A stretch of DNA of 64,000 bases, taken from the NCBI GenBank assembly GCA_019614645.1, contig JABWDB010000001.1, positions 23,491,501-23,555,500 of the forward strand, written 5' to 3'. The notes beneath the pieces were generated by a model. It saw nothing but the letters and a program-made list of their open reading frames with translations. It did no database searches and was not told the origin of the DNA. The DNA comes from Stratiolaelaps scimitus. Lineage: Eukaryota; Arthropoda; Arachnida; Mesostigmata; Laelapidae. Below are positions 37,902 through 50,826 of the stretch, one piece after another (the stretch's first letter is position 1; each line of letters opens with the position of its first letter). The translations under genes were made by a program, and so were the position numbers.

Positions 37902-38033
37902 AAACTAAACGAAACTTTTCGGGCTAACTCTCAGCCAACATTTACATTCCCGTGCGCCTTGCAATCAGAGGAGACATGTAGGTGTCCGGGTTCGATCCCC
38001 ACCGTTGCACATTTACATTTAGGGGTCCGTCTT
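37902..38033 (+). repeat. tRNA-like repeat, family B, copy 1, with flanking direct repeats
   Basis: The tRNA-like module is GCAATCAGAGGAGACATGTA, GGTGTCC, GGGTTCGATCCCCACC, GTTGCAC, in which GGTTCGATCCC is an RNA polymerase III B box (37989-37999). It follows a left segment starting GGGCTAACTCTCAGCCAACA that also begins the copies at 52103 and 59195. The insertion is bracketed by 37885-37901 (ACTGTTCGTAGAAACTA) and 38034-38050, 17-bp repeats that differ at one base, as expected of target-site duplications made by LINE-type retroposition. There is no oligo-A tail. Confidence 0.65.
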
Positions 38034-38050
38034 ACTGCTCGTAGAAACTA
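38034..38050 (+). repeat. Right direct repeat (possible target-site duplication)
   Basis: ACTGCTCGTAGAAACTA, the partner of 37885-37901 with one C/T difference. Confidence 0.6.
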
Positions 38051-40690
38051 CTTACCCCAAATCATTGGGCCGGGGTCTGTATAATTTTTGTTTATTCTCG
38101 TAGGCCAAATACCATCCACGTCACTCTTTCTCGCACCTGTGCAGCCAGGAAAATAGTAGTTTACCAATTTCGCTCATGCATTTTCAATACATTTACAATT
38201 ATCGGCTGAGTCGGCTCAACTTCCTCGGATCTTGGCAGTACAGACCAAGCCGTTACGCTGAACTGATGAAAACAATCTCTCTACAAGATTCAATGATTCA
38301 TTGGCACTTCGTCGATGGCACGCTCATACCATCCACCTGAAATATGCATTACGCGTGGCTATATGCTCTCGATAATGCCCAACTTGCTTTCTGGTATAAC
38401 GCCCAATGAAATAAATGAGGCCACTCAGCGAGCGAGATACAACTCGGATGTCCATACGAAAAAACCTTACACATCAAATCTCTTCGCCTCTCATTTTTCC
38501 TGCGCGCCGTGTCTAAGCCTACTTTCTAGTGGGCCTAAAAGATCTTCTCCTTGATGTTCCTTAAGCTTCCCGTGCCTGCTAGCGTCTACTAAAGCGACCC
38601 GATTTCTAAGGCACAGCAGTGGCACAAGGAAAAGCAGCTGACTAGATGGAACTCGTAGAACATAGCGTGGGAGGCGCGCATGAAAGGCACGTCGTTGTAG
38701 TTAAATCTGTTTACACGTATAAGCAGTCCCGCAAATCCGATATAAGCCCTTTCTTGAGTTTGCCAGTTTAATATGTTCGAGCTAGATTGGGTAAATCGTG
38801 CGTAAGCTCTCTAAGCTCTCTTTCTTTCGATCCCTTCTTTCAGGAGGAGGCTGAAGAAGTCTAAGGTACTTCGCCCTTCTCCCCCGCACCGATATCGAGC
38901 CCGAACGACCTCTTACCATTCCATATCACTGTGCGGCTGCCGCAGCTACGCGAGGCGTAACAATATACATGGTAAGGCTAATAAAGTGTGTTTATTATAG
39001 TGAACACGTCGAATGCGTTAAAGCTGATATGTAATATAAATTAAATCTGAGGTGCCGTCCCAAGCTGCCGACACCTGCAACCTTGCAGACATGCGAGCCC
39101 TGAACCTTTGCATATAAGGCTATTTAACTATATAGTAAAGGTAGTAACAATGAGAGCGAATAATGGAATGGAAGCAAATCAGGGAAGCTTCTTCATACAA
39201 AGGAACCTTGTATCTAGTGCATATATCTGCGTAGGTTAATGCCGAGGATAGATATAAAAAATATATATATTTAATATATATATAGGGTATATTGATTCAG
39301 AACGATCACGGAACTTCTAAAGCGCGTGCAATATAAAAAATAACATATACACATACATATTGCTATGTAAGTGCTACGTATCTGGTAAGAGCGTCCACGA
39401 ACTTTATTAGTCCCCGAAACCTAATTGAACCGCAGACGTTTTAATGCACTTCTGAATGCGTATTTTTGCTAGTTACGTATTCAGTAGCGGGCATCCTCAC
39501 GTGTCCAACAGTCCACGTCGTATCCTGCGTAGATAGAGAAGCAGCACCAGCCGCAACAGTAGAAATAACTATTAACTACTGTTACTACTTCTGCCATCGT
39601 GATTTCGAAAAAGGTGCTTGTCTCGCTTGGCCGAATGGGCCTCCACACCCTGAGAGAGCGTTTCGCACTGTCCATTGCCAGATCGTCTCACTGATCGCAG
39701 CGTATTTCAGCATGCGAGCACAAAACGGGACTAGAGGCGGCAGCTACGATGACGGTTCCGTTTAAGTCCGCAGTTATGCGTGGCTTAGCATGTACCAGCT
39801 CCCCATCTCTCTATCTCCCCCTCTCTATCTGTCGTATCATACGGATTCATGGAGGCAGCGACGCCGGTCACGGGGTACCTCGTCGCCTGACCCCCAAAAC
39901 CCGCAGTACGGTCTCATTGCGAGCTGGTCGCATTAGCGAAGAGCAGTGTCGGTCGCTATGTCGTCACCCTTGTCGTGGCAGCCCTGCAGGTTAAGCGAAA
40001 TGGAGCAAATTGTGCTTTGATGAACGATAATGTCGCCCCCGTTGAACACGTCCCCTTACCAAACCCCTCGGTCATCCCAGCAAGGCAGCTCCAATTCGCT
40101 TCTGCTCTTTTACGTTCACTGCACCATTATCCCTGGCGCGGGTCTGCTCTCCGATAGCATCGAATGGCGAAAGCTAAAGGTCAGTACGGCAGGGACAGCG
40201 TAACCAGCCCAAGTAGCAGCGACGATAGCGGCAGCAGAAGCCGCAGCAGCAGCAGATTAACACATACGTTAATGAATTAACAGCAACTATTAATTATTCG
40301 TCGGTTCGTCCATCGCGCCTAGAAAAGTGCTTAGAGGGAAAGCTCACATCGAAAAATATCCAATACGAGGTATGATTGGTATAATAATAATAATGATAAG
40401 CACCGATGATTTGCAGCATTATAGTTGCGTCTGTTTATCATACAATGCATTTTGACTGTTTTTTTTTTTGAGAGGAGGAAATTTTCTTCAAACGTACGGA
40501 CACCACCAGAGACACCTTCCAATCTCCATGAAAGTGGGCCGATCCGGTGCAGGGGGGTTGACGTGGATGACAAAACGCCTCTGCCTACTAAAACCACCAC
40601 CCTCTGCTGAGAGTGTGTCTCTTACCTTGAGTCGGCACGCTTGGCATTACTTCGATGTCTGAGGAAGGTGTGTACTGCTCCGGCTAGTGT

Positions 40691-40724
40691 TCTACAGGGC
40701 AGTGCATTTTTACTGCCCTGTTCC
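40691..40724. other. Short hairpin
   Basis: ACAGGGCAGT (40694-40703) pairs exactly with ACTGCCCTGT (40712-40721) across an eight-base loop. Outside a small mismatch bulge, AGT and ACT can extend the stem. Confidence 0.7.
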
Positions 40725-42367
40725 AACTGTTCGCTCTGTTGAATTGGACACCGGGTGAGTCTGGTGGCCAACGACATACTTCTCGAGCTTGCAAACCCTT
40801 AGCTCGTTTTGTTGTCGATCACTTGTTAAATTTAATAATTACCGTCGAAAATGTGACGAAACAAATGGCACAGTTATAATACTGCCCAGCGCCTCACAAA
40901 CGTAACTATTTTTATATAAGGCCCCTCCTATTTTTAATCGATCAGCATATTTTTTAAACCTATTCACTCTGTAATGTTTGAGGTGTGTTGATTACATCGA
41001 ACTTGTAAACGACGACCTCAGTCTTCAAACAATGTATTTCCTAATACTCTAGGAATTGCACAGGCCAGCAGCAGTCCCTGGCCCATCCAGGTGCAGCCGA
41101 CAATGGCAATTAGCATACGAATCGTTGAGTAACAACCTGTCTTAATAACACTAATTTGAACATGTCGCTGGGGACACTTAAGAAGGCCTATCTAAGATCT
41201 CTTTGGGCTATTGTCTTCACCCACGTAATTCATGTATCGGTGTGGGTTTCCGCCTAAACTCTCTCACATACTGATTTCTCTTAGTACTGAACTTTCCCAA
41301 GTATTCGCTACTTGCACATCGAATCAGCTGTGATAAACTTAACATGCACCTGCGGGGCCCACGATATGACCAAGCGCGACTAGCAAGTTTTAGGGAACTT
41401 TCAATTCGAGCGTACGGTATTTCTATGAAGAATTCTTCGACGATGACAACGCCGAGGGGGCGATAGCTTGAATCTATAACCATTCGGTTGTTGGCTGCAT
41501 AATGTATTATATATCTATATGCTTCAGCCTTATCTAGCATCCCAGGTGTATCCATGCGTTGCCGGTTGACAGGACGAATTTCGTGATATGTATTGCCTGC
41601 ATAACGTGTACGATTTCAATATCATGCGGGCTCTTCTATCGAGGGCCTTAAGCTGACGGCTAAGCCGTCGTTTTCCTGTGCAGTGAGTATTTCGCTACAG
41701 ACAACTGTTGCCTCTCCCAGCAATAACGGCCGTTGCCATCTGTTTTTCCCACCCGTATATTTCAACTCTTAGTCCGTGCTCTTTGGATCGGTCTTCTTTG
41801 GAACATCCATAGTCGTCACCCCATGTACATAGGTTTAGAGACACAGATTGTCTTCAAAATTGAGACGGCTACACTTGATTTCGACATAACCTATACCAGG
41901 CTGAAATGAAGTTTTCTTCGTACATGCATTCAGCACAACTTAACCGGAATGTTTCACTACGTCGATCTTCTGTTCTTAATTTATCTTAGTTTGTGTGCTT
42001 TTGTATCCATTCGCCATCGTGTTTTTTTGGTAATGTTACAATCAATAAACCTACATACTTTTTTCTGAAAAGAGTTGTTGTCCGACAAGGACGCAAACTA
42101 GTCCATGTCCTGGTAACCCTAAACTGGTAACCATGCAAATATGTACAGTTTTGAGACGGACCCTAACCTAATGAACATTTAAAAAATTGAATTTCAGTAA
42201 CAAGCTGTGGTCGGAATCACTGCGAAGGTGCTGCCTAAAAACAAAACCTCAAACATTTAGTTTATAGCATATTGCCTCGATATGAAATGAGGATTTTGGA
42301 CAGACAGAGACCGCGTGGCTCCGCGTTCAACACAGTGCTATATCTGAGTTACAAAGGAAACCTTCTC

Positions 42368-42369
<2 letters not shown>

Positions 42370-42399
<30 letters not shown>
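42370..42399. repeat. (TA)n microsatellite
   Basis: A pure TA run of about 29 bp. Confidence 0.95.
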
Positions 42400-42401
<2 letters not shown>

Positions 42402-45113
42402 TCAACGACTCGTTACTGCCATAGTTATAAACATGACATTATCACAGAAAAAAGGCAAAGTAAAACCGAAGATAAACTTCGGTTTCGTGTGGGGATGAAG
42501 ATCGACAAAATACCTCTGTGTCCCTCTGTTCAGGACAATGGTGTCACCTATCAGTTGATGGATTGCGCTTCCTGGAGCCCTGTTTTGGTCATCTAAATAT
42601 TTCTTGTCCGTCTTCAGCTGAGAGCCGCCGGAAGCACAGCTCTCAAAGAAAAGGCGAGGCCTTCGCTTCGCCATGGCAGTTGGTCTGCCAAGCATCATCT
42701 TTTGTGGCACCCGACAATCGTATCGCCTATTTCATGATGCCAGTACAGAAATGGTCCGAATATTACGCCAGCGTGCACATATATTCTTGTAATTGGATAT
42801 AATATATATTATTACTAAGAAATTATTGTTAAATATTCGAACGTTCGATAATCTTCTGCAATCTTATTCAGATCTAATGCAATCTACATTGTCATTTGTC
42901 TCATTCCATGCTGTCGCAAAAGAGTCACGATTACAGTTGGATAAATGAAGAATACATATCTATCATCGTTATCTATTTCAGCTGTTTCCGTTGCCAGAAT
43001 CCCAGATATTCCTTATTCGAGTATTCCCGCTCTTCTTCCGGCCCCATTTCTTAAAGACATCCTTCGATACCGTCTTCCTCCTCTTCGATTTAGTCTCCTA
43101 CGACGGTTTTAGCCGTATCACAGTTTAATGAAGTCATTGCGCTATTGCGTACATCTGCCTGCTTTCTCCCAATAACTATGTGAGGGACTGTGCCCTTTCC
43201 GCGTTTGCCCCTTGCGCTTATCAGAAAGCTTAGCTGTCCAGATGAGCCTCTGGGCTCGGCAGCACCAGCGGATCTAGAGCTTCGAAGGATTCGTCTTGGG
43301 ATATTGCTTCTACACAAGTCTACACAATGGCGGCGGCGGCCAACAACGTATGGAATCTCGTACTGAACGATCTCAACCGCTTAATGAGTCAGGCAGCAAG
43401 CAGACTTACTTCTCTCTACATTTCCAATTCTCTCTCTCTCTCTCCCCCTCTCTATTTCTTTATCTCTCTATCTCAACAGTTTAGCGAACTTGAAAGTGGC
43501 CCAGTCTTCCATTTCCTTCGCCGAAGACCTATTCTCCCGGCGGTCGTAGGTGTGTATCGGGAAGGAGTGAATCATTTAAAAGTTTCAATCCACCCCATTG
43601 CCACCGCCGCTACCCCCGACCATCACCGAGCACTGAAGTGGTGTTCAGCGACGAATCGCCTGTCGCCGTCGATCTTTCCCCTCGTCGAACAATTCACCAC
43701 TGCTGCTACGACGACTACTGGCACACCATTCGCTGAAACTGCTTCGACACTGAACGATTGAGAGATGCGACAAAGACAAAGGGAAAACCCAACTGGGAGA
43801 AAAGGATCGGCGGCATGAAGAAATATCGAGGGCTAAGGAGAGACGGCCGACCTAACAAAGAGAGCGTTAGCCAGAGGACTACATGTTTGTATGTTTTGCA
43901 GCGTTTATTGGCGATTGCCTTCGACACATTCTCCAATATACCATATCATGGGAATAACTTTTGAATATGTCGAAATGGAAATGGACGTCTCGTGGTGAAG
44001 AAGACAACAACGGAGTCGTGGAGCAAGCGGGTGCAGCTCTCGCGACGTCGTTCTTCCACTTTGTGGTTCGCTGTGCCGATTTAGTGGAATGGATTGCACT
44101 ATATTACTACAACAGCAAGTATTACTATTTATAAAAATAGTACAACTACCACTGAAGCCACTTGCCCTGTGAATTGTGAAAGGATGGCCATAACCGCAAG
44201 TGTGTGAGCTGCTACGCCATCCTTCGGTGCAGAGCTGGCTTCGTTAGACTGGCATTCTCACGTCAACTCACAGGCACTGACATAGTAGTGACTTAACTTT
44301 TGTGCCAAATGATGCTAGGAGCAGGCGGGCCTCTCTCTCTCGCTGGTCGCTCTCTCTGGTCGCTCCCCATAGCCACGTACATAGCTGAGCGTGGCCTCGC
44401 TGGCACGGCTCAACCGAACGGCTCACACACATATTTCCATTAAACAAATTGAATAGCAAGGCGCCTCGTATTCCTCGCCATCTACGAATCTTCATAAGAA
44501 GGCGATCCCGCCCCCCGCCCGTTCCGCTTCCTCCATGCAAGAGTCAAGTTGCCTCGCCAACGTCGGTCGGTCGGTCGGTCGCGCGTTTGGCTCTGGGCCG
44601 GGTCATGCATTGTAGCCGAGAGTTACTTGGCTGGGCTGCAACAGAGTCAGGACGCGCGGGGCTGCCAGTGGAAGCTGGTCCAGAAGAAGAAGAAGGGGCC
44701 GCCTACTTATGGCCATGGTGGCTTACACTTAATGGGTCCAGGGGGCGTCTGGAGGCCGCTGATAGTTGGCATGCACTTCTCCGCTGTCGCAGCTGTTAGC
44801 CGGAAGGGGAAGACGGAGACAGCAGCTCACGCTGCTGCAGTGACGGCAGCTTACGGCGGTGGAAGGCCCGGCCACCACTCGTAGCAGCACTAGCAGCTGC
44901 AGTACACGCGTCACGCCGAGTCTGGCGTTCGCATCTCGCGCCACGGTAGCAGCAGCAGCAGCCCCAGCGATCCCTTCCCAAGCTTCACTTTTCACTGCCG
45001 ACGAGTCACTGGCACATTCATTGTGACCCTCCTCAGCAGCGAGACAGACAACGCGCGAATAGAGAAGAAACTCATCAGAGAATCAGAAGCAATAGCTACC
45101 CACAAGCATGCCA

Positions 45114-45137
45114 CATATATATATATATATATATATA
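45114..45137. repeat. (TA)n microsatellite
   Basis: A pure TA run inside the 43-45.6-kb CpG-rich island. Confidence 0.95.
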
Positions 45138-45482
45138 CGTAGGAGACACATAGAACAGAACGCGTCATAAGGCTGCACCCTCCCTCTCTCTTGCCGCCGG
45201 CATCGTTTCGTCCTACGTTGTAGCGGCGGTGGCGGTGACGGTGATGGTTCACTGCAGCGCGCGGGAGCCAGAGAGGAGCCGAAGAAGGGGGACATTTTTC
45301 TGCGTGACCGCGTCTTCTAGCGTGACACGGCGTGTTTTTGTGAGGGACAGGGGCCGCATGACTGTCTGGGCTTCAGGGGCTGGGCTTCACTGCGCGCACA
45401 CTTCGAGGGCAGCTGTCAACCGCAGTCACTCGCAGCAACACCAATGGCAATATTTTTGGCCGAACTGCGGCATCCCCCCTTC

Positions 45483-45500
45483 CTCTCTCTCTCTCTCTAG
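45483..45500. repeat. (CT)n microsatellite
   Basis: About eight CT units at the right edge of the same island. Confidence 0.9.
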
Positions 45501-47648
45501 CAATCTCTCTCGCGTGCACTCCCGATCGTGGTATTCTGATCGTTCCACCGACGGGTCGCGCAGACGGACAAGGGGATCGACCGCGGTGAGGATCAATGCA
45601 ATGGGTTTAGTTGTCCGATATTTTACCTATTAATAATATGCCATCCTCTTCTCAAGACGAAGCGCTTCGATACCAGTGTCTGACGCTGGTGGCTGCACGA
45701 GGCGAATCAGGCCGATGTGGACCAGGCTGGTTGCGGCGTGACTTGCATTAAAAATGAACTTGATTTCGTCGAGTGGATGAACAGTTTCGATTTGGATATG
45801 GATAATAGCTAGAGCTGAAGGTACATGCGGTAGCAACGAGATAAATAACGAGAGTCATATTTAATGACTTTTTATATAATAGCGGTTCGTTAAAATCTAA
45901 ACCTTTCTACTGTTCTGCTAAAATCTTTCATTTATACTATCTATTACAACTTTTGCCAATCAACGCTTATTTACAAAGCCCTATTATTTGCTATTAACGT
46001 TGTTGTTCATATATAAAGAGAAACTTCAAAACGATGTTTAACGCGCACACTTGGCATTTAAACATCGCTAGACATTTTCATAGCCGAGATCTGCTTTAGA
46101 AGCAATAGGTCGAATGCAAGATTGCTTAGCTGGTGGGGTTTCATCCGGCTGGCTTTGCTGGGATGCTTAGTTCTATAAAACAATACAATCATGGCCGTCA
46201 TATCTGCGAAGACTTTGTATGAAGGTGTCCTCTGTAAACGACAAAATCTTAACATGGGTTTCTTTCGACCCACCGCCTGTGCAAGTGTGATTCCTTGACA
46301 TATGTGCCCGCCTTAATGCATTTTGCTTTTAACATCTCATGTCGAGATTTCGCCTTTCACTGGCGCTCCGGGCATTTGTACCTTTTAGACATTATTCTGT
46401 CTAAAGCTGTTGGATGGCCACTACTTCACCAGGTGATTGACAAGGGGCACAGCTTAGAATAAATCCTTGTCCTGAGAATCTCATTTTTCTATTGTGAGCA
46501 ACTTTTCTTTCTGTTTGAAAGCTAGCTAACAGCCTTTACCCTTAGGTTAAAATGCGCCAACAATATACCAACATCGAGCATAATGATATTACAATATAAT
46601 AATGAATCGATAATTAGCCCTCATCGAGTTATCACTAGAAAGGTACGACTTGTGCAAATATCTTGATATTGATATTAGTGTCTAACGTAAGCTGAGTCTA
46701 GGGGTGCACTCAGGTTCTGTATTCCTTCTGTCTGTTAGGACCAACGTTTGCTTGATACCGTCGTCTAAATTAATGCAGCATTACACGCTTACACGTACTA
46801 CTAATTGGCTCTTCTATAAACAGTCATAAAGGCGCGTCTGCGAACATGTCGTAACGATCTATATTAATTAATTAACTAATATAATTAGTACTCTCAATTA
46901 GAGATGCATGGAAGGCGAAATTGAGTAAGAAGCTCCTGAAGTAGCCGATCTCTGTGCGCTTAATTGGAGTGCTTGTCACTGTTTAGCGTTTTTCAGACAG
47001 AATGTTCCGCACCCTCTTGATATCGCTGTTAGTGCTAACGAATGGAAAGCCCCCCCCTGGTTTCATAAAAAATAACGTTAATTTCTTTTTATTTCACCGA
47101 AGCAGGTGACCGCTGGCCCGAGAATGTCTTCGGTCTAGAATCCACTTTCTGATTCTCGAAACCTCGCGATATACTTTTTTTTCATTTAGAACCCTAGGCT
47201 GAATATACTAGTGGTCTCTGTGTGAATGCTAAAACCACGGGATAGTTCTGTTCGACGTAAAAATGGGCCCAGCTGTTTCCTAGAGCAAATATAACTCATC
47301 CAGAAAACATCGACTCAGCTGGAGAAAATAGACCGCATTAAGCTTATTACAGCTAGACACCGTGAGCTTGCCGACGGACTAATTGGCCCTGTAGAGTTCA
47401 GCTGTGATGTGTGGCTGACTTTGAGCCCTGTTTTCGTTTGTCCGAAGGAACACGGAGGACAGTGTTCGTTTCTGAGTTTCCAATAAGTGCTTCTACGATA
47501 CGTCGCCACCCCAACGCTTCGCGTAGTCTTGAGTTCATTTGACGTTGACGTTGACTTTGGCTGTGACTGAGGAGCGTATATTGAGTTCATAGAGTAGGGC
47601 GCGCTGAAGTGTGACGATGAACGTGGTGAAGTGTGGCATTGACTAAGC

Positions 47649-47837
47649 ATGCCTTCGACTTGTAGTAGTAGTTCCTATCGCATATACCCTCCCATGGCTC
47701 CCATGGTGTCCAACCGTGGGGATGTGCCAGTCCGGCGTCATGGCAAACAAGTTAAGTTGAAGCAGCGGGTCGAAATCGAACATGAGATCAGACGACGTCG
47801 AACACGAGTTACTACTCTCGCTAAGCTGACAGTCTAA
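47649..47837 (+). CDS. Candidate small basic protein or first exon, unassigned (weak)
   Basis: A 62-codon ATG frame reads MPSTCSSSSYRIYPPMAPMV, then a strongly basic half with RRHGKQVKLKQR and EHEIRRRRTRV. The segregation into a Ser/Pro-rich start and a helix-prone Arg/Lys/Glu end is more protein-like than the surrounding frames. It ends in a stop at 47835. A GTAAGT splice-donor-like site follows at about 47872, outside the frame. There is no recognised domain, no neighbouring exon and no measured codon bias. It may well be chance. Confidence 0.15.
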   Translation: MPSTCSSSSYRIYPPMAPMVSNRGDVPVRRHGKQVKLKQRVEIEHEIRRRRTRVTTLAKLTV

Positions 47838-49836
47838 TATACTATTACTACCACTGCTGCCACGTCAACAAGCGTAAGTGACACGTAGTCTATGTCACTT
47901 GAAAGTACGACTCGGATTTCAAACAGAGCGATTCCTATGTTCGATGCCAACGAAATGTGATGGAGCTTGTACTTCAACTCATGAATGAACAAGCCCATGA
48001 AGAAATTTAGTCTTTTTTTTTATACGCCTAGCTCGCACGAGACGATGGCTGCGACATGGTTTCGAGATGCATATTAGATATATTTCTCCGCGCTGATCTT
48101 ATTTAACGGTATAGCATCACAAAATGTATTATTCATATTAAATGTTACAAAAAGGTGAACCATTTTAACATCGGGGCAGGTTTGTACACGCCGGCGTTGG
48201 ATTGTCCGATGTCCCGTGGGATTCTGCAAACCTGATGGAGTCAAATTTCCGATGTTACCTCTCCTGATCTAAAAGGTCTTGGAGGAATACCGACAACGTG
48301 GTTCATGTAGCTTACGTGCAGAGTGGATAGGAGGCCATTACATATTGAATGGTGATGAAAACGCATGTGTGGTCGCCGTCAAGTTGCGATTCCGATTTCA
48401 AGCTTTTATTTGCGTGCCCATTTGACGATCGATGACAGTCGCTTAATTGCAGCATTCGTCAATTTCATAATCGCTTAATTGATGTAGCTTGACAGTTTAG
48501 ACGCCGGCCCGTGAAGTGTCACGAGGTGCGCGGCGAAGACGGCGTTCGCCTGGGCCGAACGTGCGTTTAGGCTGAGCGTAAACCGCGATGTGAGCCCGCA
48601 CCTGATCGTCTTTGGTTTTGAACATCTATCTGCGGTGGTGCGCGCTGACGCTTTCGTTGGTAACTGCGCTCATCTCGGTTGAGCACATTGTGGAGTTTCT
48701 TGTCGCAGGCGTCGCGTTGTGTAGAAAAGAGCTATCGGTGACGCCGGCGATAAGCATTGAACTGGCTGTGGAGCCGAGGCAGTGATGAGGGAGTTGGCGG
48801 TACGCGGCACCGGCACCGCCGCACTGTTACGCTTCAGCACAACGTTAAGGATAGGTTCCTCCGAATTAGTCGTCCCGCTCTCACCGCTGTTTCCCGTGCT
48901 CTCTGAAGGATGACGAAGTGGATGGCGAGTGCATGCGATTTTGTGTTGCTACAACTTCGCTCGTTTGTTGTTACGTCGATATTCCTACGAGAAGTTTGAA
49001 ACCTCTCGCTATATTCGTATACAGGGGAAGGAATTGTGGTGCCCTTTTTCCTCGAGTTCTCCTGATGCAGCATGAGCTGTGTTGATGCTAATAACCGAGA
49101 AAAGAGTGCTGACTAGAGAAACCCTTGGAGAATGTTTACATAAATGTTCCCCTGGGATCCTTCCTAATGAATTTGCTAGAGGCTAAAAATGAATTCGAGG
49201 CCAGATATTTTCAAAAAGAGGTCGTTAAAATTAGAAATAGTTATGGTTTGAGGGGTGACCTATAATCACGACCGGTGTATTATTCTATATTAACGTATTG
49301 CTTGTGATTTAGCGAACATCGAGAGAGCTCGAAGGTACGAGTACGTCTTCTACACATGGAAGGCACAAAAGATAACTGGAAGCACGCGTATGCCATTACT
49401 GCCGCAACTCTCGATCGAGACTAAGTGGTCCGCTTTTAGTTTTGATGAAAATAAAATAAACATGTGGGTATGTGTGCGAGGTGTTCTCGAGCGGTTTCAA
49501 TAAAAACGCGAATCAGATCAGGAGAACGAATAGCAACGAAAGGTGCCAAGAAGTTCAACTTTGCTCTGGATGAGGGTGTCGTACCCTACGGCGTTAAAAG
49601 GTCGACATGGTCGATACCCAACAGCAAACGGAAGTAGAATCTCAATCATGTAAGTCCGCATTTGGATGAAGAAGCTCATGAAGATATTGGAAAAAATAAA
49701 GACTATGCTACGAATTATAAGCATAATATGATGACAAAATCTGTTCTATTTCGTGTACAACAGTAGAAAAGGGTCATATGAATTACGTACGGAAGTACAA
49801 TGTAAATCTTATTTTTCGCTCAGTGCAGCAAGATGG

Positions 49837-49837
<1 letters not shown>

Positions 49838-49867
<30 letters not shown>
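49838..49867. repeat. (TA)n microsatellite
   Basis: A pure TA run of about 29 bp. Confidence 0.95.
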
Positions 49868-49870
<3 letters not shown>

Positions 49871-50075
49871 GCTCAAATGCCAACGTGACCAACTGAACGA
49901 CTATTTTTGCACCTTGAGTGCGTTGGTTATGGCAAATTGTCGTATCTACGCACGAGTAAATGACATCCGCGCCGATAGACTCGCACACATATATACTTAG
50001 GCAGCGACCCGAAGTTCACATAAGTTGACGAACACCAACAAAGACCAGTTGTTAAGCTCAAGCCTTGAGTTATCG

Positions 50076-50101
<26 letters not shown>
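50076..50101. repeat. (TA)n microsatellite
   Basis: A pure TA run of about 26 bp, followed by TATAG/TGTAT variants. Confidence 0.95.
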
Positions 50102-50107
<6 letters not shown>

Positions 50108-50466
50108 TATTGTATATAGATACACGACTTACGGGTTGCTGCTAAGCAACAGATTCTGTTTAGGCGTCTCTCAACTTGTATACATACATATATGTATATA
50201 TAATGCTCACCCCCTAGGCTTCTCTATAAATCGCAAGTAGCTTCCGCACGTCCGAACTACCACCGCATCAACTCCTTTCGTGTGAAGCATGTGCTTGAGC
50301 GAAATGGACTCCCTTCCTTAACTGGACGGTTAGTCATTAATCAACGGTGTCGGCCACTGACTCAAGCAGAAACAGGAAAATGACACTTGCCTGCTCTCTC
50401 CGCTTCGCACTCATTCTGCCTCGTCGGTTGCGTGGGTGACATTGGGTAGCCCACGGTTGCGACAGG

Positions 50467-50497
<31 letters not shown>
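50467..50497. repeat. (CT)n(CA)n compound microsatellite
   Basis: About eight CT units pass directly into about seven CA units. Confidence 0.95.
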
Positions 50498-50785
50498 CTT
50501 GGTAGCGCTAAAGGGACCAGCGCAACATCTGCAACACGCAACATCTGGCCTTGGCGTTGAGCTCTCTGTTGCTATTGCATCTGGCGTTCCGTGAGCTATG
50601 TATTATAGCTTCTAGTCAGTCAACGATCGCAGGGAGTCCGCACTCACAGGGTTTCTCCTTTCAATTGGACTGCGATATCAGCTATACGAGGGTTAGGTTA
50701 TGTCCAGGGCGTATAGTTAGCACCCAAAGTTAAACTGACAAAGTGACATTTAATGTTAGCGTGATCGATAACATATTTATACACC

Positions 50786-50788
<3 letters not shown>

Positions 50789-50822
<34 letters not shown>
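50789..50822. repeat. (TA)n microsatellite
   Basis: A pure TA run of about 34 bp. Confidence 0.95.

Positions 50823-50826
<4 letters not shown>

Larger units (their letters stand above)
38051..47648. other. Gene-poor interval
   Basis: AT-rich DNA with a (TA)n-like segment at 39256-39283. A CpG and microsatellite island lies at 43080-45600 (CT tract near 43425-43460, a GGTC tandem near 44562-44580, CAG/CTG units, CT tract 45483-45500). A frame at 43327-43761 begins with a fair start context and MAAAANNVWNLVLNDLNRLM but soon runs through the CT microsatellite and is not supported as a gene. A 102-codon minus-strand frame at 42402-42710 overlaps a plus-strand one and matches nothing I know. Confidence 0.4.

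Noticed and set aside
41655..41669. 15-nt perfect palindrome GACGGCTAAGCCGTC
   Set aside because: Short enough to occur by chance in 64 kb, with no supporting context.
43327..43761. 144-codon frame with a reasonable start context
   Set aside because: It is translated straight through a CT microsatellite into Ser-Leu repeats and has no family similarity.
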